Assembly (NCBI RefSeq): GCF_004798585.1
Contig: NZ_PPXQ01000010.1
Location: 62,001 to 126,000 of the forward strand
Reading direction: 5' to 3'
Length of the DNA stretch: 64,000 bases
DNA from: Massilia sp. Mn16-1_5
GTDB lineage: Bacteria > Pseudomonadota > Gammaproteobacteria > Burkholderiales > Burkholderiaceae_D
Numbering within the stretch: the first letter of the stretch is position 1; every line of letters starts with the position of its first letter. The notes under the pieces were generated by a model. That model did no database searches. It was not told the origin of the DNA and saw nothing but the letters and a program-made list of their open reading frames with translations. Both the position numbers and the translations under genes were made by a program. Of the stretch, positions 52,145-60,879 are shown one piece after another.

Positions 52145-53163
52145 CCGTGCGCGCACTCGCTTCTCTTCTGTTATTGGCGGCATCGAGCGCGCTGGCCGCG
52201 GCGCCGGCGCAGAATGCGCTCGAGCCCCACGGCGTGCAGGCGCTGGCGATCCACGACCTGTGGCGCCTGACGCTGCTGGTCTGCACACTGGTGTTCGCGG
52301 CCGTGCTGGCCGCCTTCCTGTATGCGATCTGGCGCGCCCCGCGCAGCAAGGAGCGGACGGCGCCCGACGTGGCCGTGCTCGACCAGCCCGAGCCGAAGCT
52401 GCGCCGCCCGGTCGTGATCGGCGTGGCCGTGTCGACGATCCTGCTGGTCGTGCTGATCGTCGCCGACTTCGTCACCGAGCGGAGACTGGCGCACCTGCCC
52501 TTGAAAGACGCGGTGCGCATCGAAGTCACCGGCCACCTGTGGTGGTGGGGCGTGCGCTACCTCGACGACGAGCCCTCGCGCATGTTCAGCACCGCCAACG
52601 AGATCCACGTCCCGGCCGGCAAGCCGGTGATCCTCAAACTGAACAGCGCCGACGTGATCCACAGCTTCTGGGCGCCCAGCCTGCACGGCAAGAAGGACCT
52701 GATCCCCGGCCGCACGGCGCTGCTGCACTTCCGGGCCGACAAGCCGGGCGTCTATCGCGGCCAGTGCGCCGAGTTCTGCGGCTTCGAGCACGCGCTGATG
52801 GCCTTCACCGTCGTCGCCGATCCGCCCGAGGTTTATGAAGCCTGGGCCGCGCGCCAGCGCCAGCCGGCACCGGCCCCCGTCACCGAGCTGCAGAAGCAGG
52901 GCCTGGCCGTCTTCATGCGCAGCACCTGCGCCATGTGCCACACCATCGCCGGCACCGAGGCCGGCGCCCGGCTCGGTCCCGACCTGACCCACCTTGCCAG
53001 CCGCAGCATGATCGCGTCCGGCACGCTGCCCAACACGCGGCAATACCTGGCCGCCTGGATCCTTGATCCGCAACGCTTCAAGAAAGGCGCGAACATGCCC
53101 CCCACGCCCCTGTCGGCACAGGACCTGAATGCGCTGATGGCTTACCTGGAGACGCTGAAATGA
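52141..53163 (+). CDS. coxB: cytochrome c oxidase subunit II with fused cytochrome c (caa3 type)
   Basis: The 340-residue protein has a signal peptide, two membrane helices (about 40-65 and 90-112), the CuA domain with His174, Cys209, Glu211, Cys213, His217 and Met220 (GQCAEFCGFEHALM), and a C-terminal cytochrome c domain with CAMCH (Cys263, Cys266, His267) and Met319. The fused heme domain defines caa3 oxidases and lets it accept electrons directly. It overlaps its neighbours by ATGA on each side. Confidence 0.95.
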   Translation: MTVRALASLLLLAASSALAAAPAQNALEPHGVQALAIHDLWRLTLLVCTLVFAAVLAAFLYAIWRAPRSKERTAPDVAVLDQPEPKLRRPVVIGVAVSTILLVVLIVADFVTERRLAHLPLKDAVRIEVTGHLWWWGVRYLDDEPSRMFSTANEIHVPAGKPVILKLNSADVIHSFWAPSLHGKKDLIPGRTALLHFRADKPGVYRGQCAEFCGFEHALMAFTVVADPPEVYEAWAARQRQPAPAPVTELQKQGLAVFMRSTCAMCHTIAGTEAGARLGPDLTHLASRSMIASGTLPNTRQYLAAWILDPQRFKKGANMPPTPLSAQDLNALMAYLETLK

Positions 53164-55052
53164 GCGCCGACGCGAACAATCCCGTGCTGGACCGCAGCTG
53201 GAGCGACCCGCCGGGCCTGATCGGCTGGCTGTCCGCGATCAACCACAAGACCATCAGCATCCGCTTCATGCTTACGACCATGGGCTTCTTCGCCGCAGGC
53301 GGGGTACTGGCGATGATCATCCGCCTGCAGCTGGCGCGCCCCGAGAACAAGCTGGTGGGCCCGGACTTCTACAACCAGCTGTTCACCATGCACGGCACCA
53401 CCATGATGTTCCTGTTCGCCGTGCCGGTGATGCAGGCGGTGGCGACCTACCTGGTGCCGCTGATGATCGGCTCGCGCGGCATCGCCTTCCCGCGCATGAA
53501 CGCCTTCGCCTACTGGATCTTCCTGTTCGGCGGCCTGATGCTGTACATCGCCTTCATCCTCGACATCGGCCCCGACGCCGGCTGGTTCGCCTATCCGCCG
53601 CTGGCCGGACCCGAGTACTCGCCCGGCAAGCGCATGGACTTCTGGGCCCAGCTGATCACCTACACCGAACTCTCCGGCCTGCTGGAAGCGGTGATCCTGA
53701 TCACCACCATTTTTAAGATGCGCACGCCCGGCATGACCCTGAACCGCATGCCGCTCTTCGTGTGGACCATGCTGGTGACCTCCTTCATGGTCATGTTCGC
53801 CATGCCTTCGGTGATGCTGGCCAGTACCGCGCTGATCACGGACCGCCTGGTGGGCACGCACTTCTACAATCCGGCTGAAGGCGGCGACGTCCTGCTGTGG
53901 CAGCACCTGTTCTGGTTCTTCGGCCACCCCGAGGTCTACCTGATCTTCATCCCGCCGCTCGGCTTCATGTCCTCGATCATCGCCACTTTCGCGCGGCGCC
54001 CGATCTACGGCTATCCGGTCATGGTGCTGGCGGTGATCGCCACCGCCTTCCTCGCCTTCAGCCTGTGGGTGCACCACATGTTCGCGACCAACGTGCCGGA
54101 ACTCGGCAAAAGCTTCTTCACTGCCGCCAGCGCCATGATCGCGATCCCGACCGCGGCCCAGATCTTCTGCTGGATCGCGACCCTGTGGGCGGGCCGTTTG
54201 AACTTCCGCACGCCGATGCTGTTCGCGCTGTCCTTCTTCTTCATCCTGACGATCGGCGGCCTGACCGGCATCATGCTCGCATCCGTCTCGCTCGACCTGC
54301 AGGTGCACGATACCTTCTTCGTCGTCGCCCACCTGCACTACGTGCTGATCGGTGGCGCCGTGTTCCCGCTGTTCGGCGCCTTTTATTACTGGTTCCCGAA
54401 ATTTACGGGGCGCCTGATGAGCGAGCGCCTGGGTAAATGGAACTTCTGGCTGATGTTCGTGGGTTTCAACGTCGCCTTCTTCCCGATGCACATCGCCGGC
54501 TTGCGCGGCATGCCGCGCCGCGTCTACACCTATCCGGCCGAGATGGGCTGGAACATGCTGAACCTGATATCGAGCATCGGCGCCGTTATCCTTGCGGTCG
54601 GCATCCTGCTATTCGTGATCAACGTGCTGGTGAGCCGGCGCCGCGGCGAGGTCGCCGGCGCGGATCCGTGGGGAGCCGGCACGCTCGAGTGGGCCACGGC
54701 CTCGCCGCCCGCACCCGGCAACTTCGCCCAGCCTGTCGTGGTGGCCTCGCGCTTCCCGTTGTGGAGCCCGGGCGGCGTGGCCGGCGTCGTGCGCGGCCTG
54801 GCCGACGACCGCCGCGAAGTGCTGGTCACGAGCGTGCTCGACGCCGTGCCGAACCACCGCGCGGTGATGCCGGAGTCGAGCATCTGGCCCTTCGTGTCGG
54901 CGGTCGCGGTCACGGTGCTGTTCGTCGGCTCGATCTTCACGCCCTGGGCCGTGGTCTGGGGCGCCGTGCTCTGCACGCCGCCGCTGATTGTCTGGTTCTG
55001 GCCCAAACGCAAGGCGACGCAGATGAACCTCGAACGCGAGGTCAAGCCATGA
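53160..55052 (+). CDS. coxA: cytochrome c oxidase subunit I
   Basis: The 630-residue protein has the 12-helix heme-copper core: the low-spin heme His in TMHGTTMMFLF, the CuB ligand and cross-linked Tyr in GHPEVYLIFIPPLG, the HH pair in WVHHMF, and the heme a/a3 histidines in VAHLHYVLIGG. The Tyr and K-channel residues place it with A-type oxidases. A C-terminal extension with two further helices follows residue 520. It reduces O2 to water and pumps protons. Confidence 0.97.
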   Translation: MSADANNPVLDRSWSDPPGLIGWLSAINHKTISIRFMLTTMGFFAAGGVLAMIIRLQLARPENKLVGPDFYNQLFTMHGTTMMFLFAVPVMQAVATYLVPLMIGSRGIAFPRMNAFAYWIFLFGGLMLYIAFILDIGPDAGWFAYPPLAGPEYSPGKRMDFWAQLITYTELSGLLEAVILITTIFKMRTPGMTLNRMPLFVWTMLVTSFMVMFAMPSVMLASTALITDRLVGTHFYNPAEGGDVLLWQHLFWFFGHPEVYLIFIPPLGFMSSIIATFARRPIYGYPVMVLAVIATAFLAFSLWVHHMFATNVPELGKSFFTAASAMIAIPTAAQIFCWIATLWAGRLNFRTPMLFALSFFFILTIGGLTGIMLASVSLDLQVHDTFFVVAHLHYVLIGGAVFPLFGAFYYWFPKFTGRLMSERLGKWNFWLMFVGFNVAFFPMHIAGLRGMPRRVYTYPAEMGWNMLNLISSIGAVILAVGILLFVINVLVSRRRGEVAGADPWGAGTLEWATASPPAPGNFAQPVVVASRFPLWSPGGVAGVVRGLADDRREVLVTSVLDAVPNHRAVMPESSIWPFVSAVAVTVLFVGSIFTPWAVVWGAVLCTPPLIVWFWPKRKATQMNLEREVKP

Positions 55053-55657
55053 ACGACACCCGCATCCCGAGCCAGGACATCAATGTGGGGCGCCTGCCGA
55101 CCTATGTGTTCGGCGCGCACAGCATGATGTGGTGGGGGACCATGGGGCTGATGCTGATCGAAGGGACCGTCTTCGCCATCACCGTGGTCGTATATTTCTA
55201 CCTGCGCAGCCACTCGCCGACCTGGCCCGTCGATCCGCCGCCCGACCTGCTGTGGGGCAGCATCAACACCGTGATCCTGCTGGCCAGCATGGTGCCGAAC
55301 CAGCTGGCCAAGCGCGCCGCCGAGCGCGAACGCAGGCAGCATGCACGCTGGTGGCTGCTGGCCTGCCTGGGCTTCGCGCTGGCCTTCCTCGTGGTGCGCA
55401 TCTTCGAGTTCGCCACGCTGAACACGCGCTGGGATGCGAATGCCTACGGCTCCGTCGTCTGGATGCTGCTGGCGCTGCACACCACCCACCTGATCACGGA
55501 CACGATCGACACCGCGGTGCTGGCCGTGCTGATGTTCACGGGACCGCTCGAGGGCAAGCGCTTCGTCGACGTCAGCGAGAACGCCCTGTATTGGTACTTC
55601 GTGGTCGGCAGCTGGCTGCCGATCTATGCCGTCATCTACTGGGGAGCGCGCCTGTAG
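55049..55657 (+). CDS. coxC: cytochrome c oxidase subunit III
   Basis: The 202-residue protein has five predicted helices and the subunit III pattern (WWGTMGLMLIEGTVFAITVVVYFYLR, ALHTTHLITDTIDT). The short form is usual in caa3-type oxidases. Its ATG overlaps the coxA stop. Confidence 0.93.
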   Translation: MNDTRIPSQDINVGRLPTYVFGAHSMMWWGTMGLMLIEGTVFAITVVVYFYLRSHSPTWPVDPPPDLLWGSINTVILLASMVPNQLAKRAAERERRQHARWWLLACLGFALAFLVVRIFEFATLNTRWDANAYGSVVWMLLALHTTHLITDTIDTAVLAVLMFTGPLEGKRFVDVSENALYWYFVVGSWLPIYAVIYWGARL

Positions 55658-55673
55658 GCGCGGAGGGACCGCC

Positions 55674-56006
55674 ATGCCGAACTGGCCCGCACTGCTGCTT
55701 TCCCCTTCGATCGCCCTCGGCAATGCCGCCGTCGCCTATGCGCTGGTCACGCCCAGCTGCGCGCAGCAGGACGTGACGACGCTGCACCTCGTCTCGATCG
55801 CCAGCCTGCTGGCCTGCCTGATGGTCACCTTCGGTGCGTACCTGAACTGGCAACGGGCGCGCACGCTGGCCGGGCCGCAGGAAGCGCCGGAACAGGCGCG
55901 GCGCCGCTTCCTGAGCCAGGTCGCGACCCTGTGCGGGCTGCTGTCGACGCTGGTGGTGCTGGCCGAATGGCTGCCGGTGTTCATGGTGTCGCCATGTATC
56001 GCATGA
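55674..56006 (+). CDS. small membrane protein of the caa3 oxidase cluster
   Basis: The 110-residue protein has three hydrophobic segments (about 8-20, 36-53 and 84-104) and no recognised family. GGAGGG lies just upstream of the ATG. Its position between subunit III and the CtaG-like factor, with a 13-base overlap of the latter, suggests a subunit-IV-like or assembly role. Confidence 0.7.
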   Translation: MPNWPALLLSPSIALGNAAVAYALVTPSCAQQDVTTLHLVSIASLLACLMVTFGAYLNWQRARTLAGPQEAPEQARRRFLSQVATLCGLLSTLVVLAEWLPVFMVSPCIA

Positions 56007-56920
56007 TCCGGGCGCTGCCCGCATTGTTGATCGTATTGTTGAGCGCGGGCGCGGCGCAGGCGCACGACGTCGCCGCGCCCGTGACGCCGCAGCTGGGCTG
56101 GAGTTTCGAACCCTGGGTCGTGATCTGCCTCGGCCTGTCCGCGCTGCTCTACGGCGTCGGCCTGGTGCGCCTGTGGCGCAAGTCGGGGGAAGGGCGCGCG
56201 CGCCTGCGGCTGCAGGCATGGTGCTTCCTGGTCGGCTGGTTATCCCTGGTGGCGGCGCTGGTCTCGCCGCTGGACGCGCTGGGCACGCGCCTGTTCTCGG
56301 CCCACATGCTGCAGCACGAGGCGATGATGATCGTGGCCGCGCCGCTGCTGGTGCTGGCGCGTCCGTTCGCTCTGTGGATGTGGGGCCTGCCGCCGGGCTG
56401 GCGCCGTCCGGTCGGCGCGGCCGTGCGTACGGGGCCGGTGCAAACGGCATGGACAGTGCTCACCTTGCCCCTGTTCGCCTGGATCTTCCATGCGGCCGTG
56501 CTGTGGCTGTGGCATGCGCCGCTGTTCTTCGAGGCGGCGCTGCACAGCAACGCCATCCACACCCTGCAGCACGTGAGCTTCCTCGGCTCGGCGCTGCTGT
56601 TCTGGTGGGCCGTGCTGGGCGACGGCAGCTTCCGGCCGCAGCGTGGGCTATCCATGCTCTACATCTTCACGACCATGGCGCATACGGGCGCACTGGGCGC
56701 GCTGCTGACCTGGTCGGGGATCGTCTGGTATCCGAGCTACCTCGGCGCCGGCGAGGCGTTCGGGATGGATGCGCTGGAAGACCAGCAGCTCGGCGGCTTG
56801 ATCATGTGGGTGCCGGGTGGATTAGCCTACCTGATTGCCGGCCTGGCGCTGGTGGGGAAGTGGCTCGGACATACGCCGGCCACGGCGGGTGATCTCGCCT
56901 CAGGCAGACGTGCACCGTAG
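55994..56920 (+). CDS. CtaG-like cytochrome c oxidase assembly protein
   Basis: The 308-residue protein has a signal-like N-terminus and seven further helices with conserved histidines (HMLQHEAMMIVAAPLL, HTLQHVSFLGSALLFWWAVL), as in the caa3_CtaG family that is needed for CuB insertion. It closes the cluster; the gene end overlaps a REP-like element. ATG at 56003 is an alternative start. Confidence 0.88.
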   Translation: MYRMIRALPALLIVLLSAGAAQAHDVAAPVTPQLGWSFEPWVVICLGLSALLYGVGLVRLWRKSGEGRARLRLQAWCFLVGWLSLVAALVSPLDALGTRLFSAHMLQHEAMMIVAAPLLVLARPFALWMWGLPPGWRRPVGAAVRTGPVQTAWTVLTLPLFAWIFHAAVLWLWHAPLFFEAALHSNAIHTLQHVSFLGSALLFWWAVLGDGSFRPQRGLSMLYIFTTMAHTGALGALLTWSGIVWYPSYLGAGEAFGMDALEDQQLGGLIMWVPGGLAYLIAGLALVGKWLGHTPATAGDLASGRRAP

Positions 56921-57012
56921 GGCGGGCATGCCCGCGCGGTGATACGTACCCTTAAGATCGTCGAGTGCGACATCGGAGCCAGTACCTACCGCGCGGGCAT
57001 GCCCGCCCTACG
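56916..57012. repeat. REP-like inverted pair, copy 3 (divergent sequence)
   Basis: Complementary 25-base arms (56916-56940 and 56988-57012) surround a 47-base loop. Each arm holds its own palindrome GCGGGCATGCCCGC. Unlike copies 1 and 2, GTAG faces outward. It again lies between two convergent genes, CtaG-like and Bug. Confidence 0.85.
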
Positions 57013-57034
57013 TTACGCCACAGCCAACAAATAA

Positions 57035-58018
57035 CTATTCCACCTTCCCGATCCTGTGCACGGCTTCCTTCAACTTCTTGGAATCCTCCGCGATATACGC
57101 CTGGAACTCCGGCGTATCCAGATACTGCAGCGGGCTGCCCGCACCGTTCATCACCTGCCGCACCTGCGGATCGTTGGCTGCCGCTTTCGCCGCTTCACGC
57201 AGCTTGGCCACCACCGCATCCGGCGTCTCGCTTGGGACGAACAGCCCCGACCACTGCGCGAACTCCACCGGATACCCCGCTTCCTTCAGGCTCGGCACGC
57301 CCGGGAAGGCCGCCAGCGGCTGGCTGCCCCAGTGCGCCAGCACGCGCAGCTTGCCCGCCTTGACATGCTGCGCCACGCTGGCCGGCCCGGTCGACAGGGC
57401 CGTTACCTGGTCGCTCAGCAAGGCCATGACAGCCGGCGCCGCGCCGGTATAGGGAACGTGCAGCAGGTGCAGCTTGGCCTCGGACTTCAGCATTTCCATC
57501 GGCACGTGCATGGTGCCGTAGTTGCCCGATGAGCCGAAGCTGTAGGCGCCTGGTTTACTGCGCACGGCCGCGACGAATTCAGCCAGCGTCTTCCACGGGC
57601 TGTCGGCGCGCACCACCAGCACGGTCGGGTCGGCGGTGAAGCGCGCGACCGGTTTCAGCTGCGCCATCTGGTACAGCGGCTTGCGGCCGGTGACCTTGTC
57701 GGCTTCTGGAATGATGGAAATGGAGGACAGCGCCATCAGCACCGTATAGCCGTCCGGCGCGGCGCGTGCCACTTGCCCCATGCCGATGGCGCCGCCGGCG
57801 CCGCCCTTGTTCTCGATGATGATGCTGCCCTTCAGGTGCTTTTCCATGGCGGCGGCGACCGGCCGCGCCACGGTATCGGCGACCCCGCCGGGCGGGAAGG
57901 GGACGACCATCGTGATGACTTTGGAAGGGTAGGCGTCGGCCGCGTGGACCAGGTTCGCAACGGAGCCGCAGATCAGTCCCGCGGCCAGGAGAGGCAGTTT
58001 CAGGAATTGCATGTTCAT
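57035..58018 (-). CDS. Bug family solute-binding protein
   Basis: The 327-residue protein has a signal peptide (LLAAGLICGSVANLVHA) and the typical Bug/TctC motifs ITMVVPFPPGGVADTVARPVA, GGAIGMGQVARAAPDGYT and FGSSGNYGTMHVPMEML. It binds an organic acid in the periplasm for a tripartite transporter whose membrane genes are elsewhere, perhaps the tctA at the window end. It follows the FAH-family gene by 52 bases, in one operon, so the FAH substrate is likely what it captures. Confidence 0.93.
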   Translation of the reverse strand: MNMQFLKLPLLAAGLICGSVANLVHAADAYPSKVITMVVPFPPGGVADTVARPVAAAMEKHLKGSIIIENKGGAGGAIGMGQVARAAPDGYTVLMALSSISIIPEADKVTGRKPLYQMAQLKPVARFTADPTVLVVRADSPWKTLAEFVAAVRSKPGAYSFGSSGNYGTMHVPMEMLKSEAKLHLLHVPYTGAAPAVMALLSDQVTALSTGPASVAQHVKAGKLRVLAHWGSQPLAAFPGVPSLKEAGYPVEFAQWSGLFVPSETPDAVVAKLREAAKAAANDPQVRQVMNGAGSPLQYLDTPEFQAYIAEDSKKLKEAVHRIGKVE

Positions 58019-58070
58019 CGTGTTCACTCGCTCTGAATTCGGTGGATGACGTCCTCGGCGGTGCCGAGGC

Positions 58071-58940
58071 TCAGCGGACGCGGTTCTCGATCGTGCCGAT
58101 GTTCTCGATCGCGATGCGCACCACGTCGCCGGCCTTCAGGAACTTCGGCGGCTTGAAGCCGATGCCGACGCCGACCGGCGTGCCGGTGACGATCACGTCG
58201 CCCGGCTTCAGCTCGATGCCGGCGGAGATGGTGGCGATCAGGGTCGGGATGTCGAAGATCAGGTCGGCCGTGTTGGCATCCTGGCGCAGCTCCTCGTTGA
58301 CCCAGCACTGCACGCGGGTGTTGGCCGGATCGATCGCGTCGGCGGTGACGATCCACGGCCCCATCGGGCAGAAGGTGTCGAGCGACTTACCCAGGAACCA
58401 CTGGCCGTGCTGCTTCTGCAGGTCGCGCGCGGTGACGTCGTTGACGACCGTGTAGCCCCAGACGTGGGCGTAGGCGTCTTCCTTGCGGATGCCACGCCCG
58501 CCCTTGCCGATGACGACGGCCAGCTCGGCCTCGTAGTCCATCTGCTGCGTCACCGCCGGATGCGATTCGATCGCGTCATGCGGCCCGACGATGGTGCTGG
58601 CCGGCTTGGTGAACACGTTCGGCGCCGAGGGCACCACCTGGGCCGACGAGTCGAAGCCGGAGCCGCTGAATTCCTTGGCGTGCTCGTGGTAGTTCTTCCC
58701 GACCAGGAACAGGTTGCGGTCCAGCCGGTTCAAGGGCGCCTTCAGGCGCGCGCCGGCCAGCGGCTGTCCGGGGCCCGCAGGCTTCAGTTGCTGTGCCGGA
58801 TGGGGCGTGGCCTTGATCAGGTCGAGCATGTCTCCCGCAAATCCGGGCACGACATCGGCGATATCCCAGTACCGCTCACCGGCCTCGTCGACGATGACGA
58901 CGCGTGAAGCGCCCTGGACTTCGATTGTTGCAATGCGCAT
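58071..58940 (-). CDS. fumarylacetoacetate hydrolase family protein
   Basis: The 289-residue protein has metal ligands Glu137, Glu139 and Asp168 (DYEAELAVVIGKG, VVNDVTARD) and ends GDVIVTGTPVGVGIGFKPP. It is a near-parallel of the FAH protein at 24067-24939, especially in the C-terminal half. It would act on an acylpyruvate or dioic acid. It heads an operon with the Bug gene, divergent from the GntR regulator; operators of the regulator lie just upstream of its ATG. Confidence 0.93.
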   Translation of the reverse strand: MRIATIEVQGASRVVIVDEAGERYWDIADVVPGFAGDMLDLIKATPHPAQQLKPAGPGQPLAGARLKAPLNRLDRNLFLVGKNYHEHAKEFSGSGFDSSAQVVPSAPNVFTKPASTIVGPHDAIESHPAVTQQMDYEAELAVVIGKGGRGIRKEDAYAHVWGYTVVNDVTARDLQKQHGQWFLGKSLDTFCPMGPWIVTADAIDPANTRVQCWVNEELRQDANTADLIFDIPTLIATISAGIELKPGDVIVTGTPVGVGIGFKPPKFLKAGDVVRIAIENIGTIENRVR

Positions 58941-58952
58941 GTGGTCCTCGCT

Positions 58953-59041
58953 TTGGTTTTAAATGGTTTGTCTCCAAAACCAATTTACCGCAGCTGAAAG
59001 CCTCAGTCAAAGATAAAATTGGTTTAAAATGAAACCAATTT
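58953..59041. promoter_or_regulatory. GntR-type operators in the FAH/GntR divergent promoter
   Basis: AAATTGGTTT (59016-59025) and AAACCAATTT (59032-59041) form a 10-base inverted repeat with a 6-base centre. A second pair, TTGGTTTT (58953-58960) and AAAACCAA (58976-58983), reuses the same half-site with a 15-base spacer. The shared TTGGTTT/AAACCAA word marks the regulator's binding site; one site lies at the GntR gene start and the other at the FAH side. Confidence 0.7.
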
Positions 59042-59059
59042 ATCTTGCAAGGCAGACGA

Positions 59060-59740
59060 ATGAAACACCAGAACGGCGCTGTCGCGCTGCGGGCCGCATT
59101 GCTGGCCAACATGCGCTCCGGCCACTGGCGCGCCGGCGACAAGCTCCCCACCGAACGCGAATTGAGCGAGACCTACCAGATCGGCCGCGCGGCGGTGCGC
59201 CAGGTGCTGGCCGAAGCCAAGGAGCGCGGGCTGATCACGCAGCTGGTCGGCAGCGGCACCTATGTGTCGAAGGAAGCCGCGGCCCTGCTGGAAGCCGACG
59301 ACAGCGAAGCGTCCGGCATGCACACCAGCCCGGCCGAGCTGATGGAGGCGCGCATCCTCATCGAACCGATGATCGCCAACCTCATCGTCCGCAACGGCAC
59401 CAGCGCCGACTTCCTGCGCATGGAGGAGTGCTGCACGCGCGGCGAGAACGCGGTCTCGATGCCGGAGTTCGAGGTGTGGGATGGCGCGCTGCACCAGGCG
59501 ATTGCGGATGCGACGCATAACACCTTCATCAAGCAGGTGTTCCAGTTGATGAACCGGGTGCGCGAGCAAGGGGATTGGGGGGCTTTAAAAATGCGGAGCC
59601 TGACGCCGGAGCGGCGCCGGGCTTATGAGCAGGAGCACCGGGCGCTGGTGAATGCGCTCAAGGACCGCGACGAGGAAAGGGCGCGGGGGCTGATCATGGA
59701 GCACCTGGTCAGGATCCGGCATAACCTGCTCGGATACTAG
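59060..59740 (+). CDS. GntR/FadR-family regulator of the FAH-Bug operon
   Basis: The 226-residue product has a GntR winged helix (residues 8-75: LRAALLANMRSGHWRAGDKLPTERELSE...GRAAVRQVLAEAKERGLI) and an all-helical FCD effector domain (MEARILIEPMIANLIV, DGALHQAIADATHN), the FadR class. FCD proteins sense carboxylates. ATG at 59060 with CAAGGCAG. The operator at 59016-59041 lies just ahead of its start, suggesting autoregulation. Confidence 0.92.
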   Translation: MKHQNGAVALRAALLANMRSGHWRAGDKLPTERELSETYQIGRAAVRQVLAEAKERGLITQLVGSGTYVSKEAAALLEADDSEASGMHTSPAELMEARILIEPMIANLIVRNGTSADFLRMEECCTRGENAVSMPEFEVWDGALHQAIADATHNTFIKQVFQLMNRVREQGDWGALKMRSLTPERRRAYEQEHRALVNALKDRDEERARGLIMEHLVRIRHNLLGY

Positions 59741-59762
59741 ACAGCCCATCAACGGACTGTCG

Positions 59763-59996
59763 TCATCCCTCCCGGTAGCGCAGCGGCAGTCCGTCGCTGC
59801 GCGCGCTGCGCAATGCGGATGTGTCGGACAGGCGCCGCTGGTCCGGACGCGTCAGGACACGCAGCATCACGGTGTCGCTGACGCCATGCTCCTTCATGTA
59901 GATCCAGGCCTTGAGGGTGCCGCGTTCGGCGTCGAGAACAAGACCCCGTTGAACGATGTCCCGCAGGCCCGCATCGTGTCGCTCCAGGTAAGGCAT
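59763..59996 (-). CDS. small protein of unknown function, paralogue of 3932-4117
   Basis: The 77-residue protein has no recognised domain. From RG at residues 25-26 the pattern RG, x3 Ala, Glu-x-Gly-Val, RVL-x2-P-x2-RR matches the 61-residue protein at 3932-4117 without gaps over 31 residues. The sequence is rich in Arg and Leu and is predicted helical. It is convergent with the GntR gene and precedes nothing in an obvious operon. Confidence 0.55.
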   Translation of the reverse strand: MPYLERHDAGLRDIVQRGLVLDAERGTLKAWIYMKEHGVSDTVMLRVLTRPDQRRLSDTSALRSARSDGLPLRYREG

Positions 59997-60109
59997 CCGT
60001 TTTCCCTTTTCGATTCAGGCAAAAGGCCACGCCAGGCGCGGCCTTTCCAGGTCACGGTGCTCCCGACATCTGCGGGATGGCACCGTGTTCGATGATCAGC
60101 CGGCGTCCG

Positions 60110-60829
60110 TCATCCGTTGCGGCGTGCACGGCGGCGCGCGCCAGCGATTCCCATCGCGCCAAGGCCGAGCAAGGCCAGCGAAGCAGGTTCCGGTACGTCG
60201 TTGGGTGGCGGCAGGCTGCCCTGGTCAAGCAGGGCGTAATGGATCGTGCCTCCGAAGACCAGGAATTCACCGATGCCGTCGCCCCAGAACTGCACTTTGC
60301 TGAACGAGGAGGTATCGTCGAAGGCGCCGACAAATACTTCGGCAAGGCCATCGAAGAACACATCGCCGAAGACTTCCGAACGGCCGACCTGGATCGGCGC
60401 GCCATCGTCAAAGGAGATGAACAGGGTCGACGGCTGGCAGCAGGTACCCCAGTCGCCCACTTCGAAGCCGATCGCATTGACGGCGGAACTGAAAGTCAGC
60501 GTAACGCCGCTGTCGATGGCGCCGACTCCGGTCGATCCGAAAGGCGAAATATCGATGACCTGGCCGGACAGGTTTCCATATGTGGTAGGCGAGAGAAAGC
60601 CGCCGCCGTTGCGGGTAATCGTATAGTCGGGCCGCACGATGCTGGTGCCGGGCGGAATACTATCCAGTTTGTCGTGACTGGCGATAGCGCCGGCGGCATT
60701 GACGACATTGTTGTAGTTGTTCACGCCATCCGACAAGGAACCGAACACGGTTACGATCGTGGCGTGTGCAGGGAGGGCAGACATTCCCAACAAGACGGGC
60801 AACACAAGTGCGCGAAGCAAGCGATGCAT
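60110..60829 (-). CDS. PEP-CTERM sorting domain protein
   Basis: The 239-residue protein has a signal peptide (LVLPVLLGMSALPAHA) and ends with VPEPASLALLGLGAMGIAGARRRARR, the PEP-CTERM tripartite signal of VPEP motif, transmembrane segment and basic tail. Exosortase recognises it, cleaves the anchor and delivers the protein to the surface or exopolymer. The body is beta-rich with a Cys-Cys pair. No exosortase is in the window. Its promoter contains a sigma-54-like element. Confidence 0.9.
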   Translation of the reverse strand: MHRLLRALVLPVLLGMSALPAHATIVTVFGSLSDGVNNYNNVVNAAGAIASHDKLDSIPPGTSIVRPDYTITRNGGGFLSPTTYGNLSGQVIDISPFGSTGVGAIDSGVTLTFSSAVNAIGFEVGDWGTCCQPSTLFISFDDGAPIQVGRSEVFGDVFFDGLAEVFVGAFDDTSSFSKVQFWGDGIGEFLVFGGTIHYALLDQGSLPPPNDVPEPASLALLGLGAMGIAGARRRARRNG

Positions 60830-60879
60830 TTTTTTCCCCTAGTGAGTTGATAAGGCCGTATTTACGGCAGAGCTCACTA

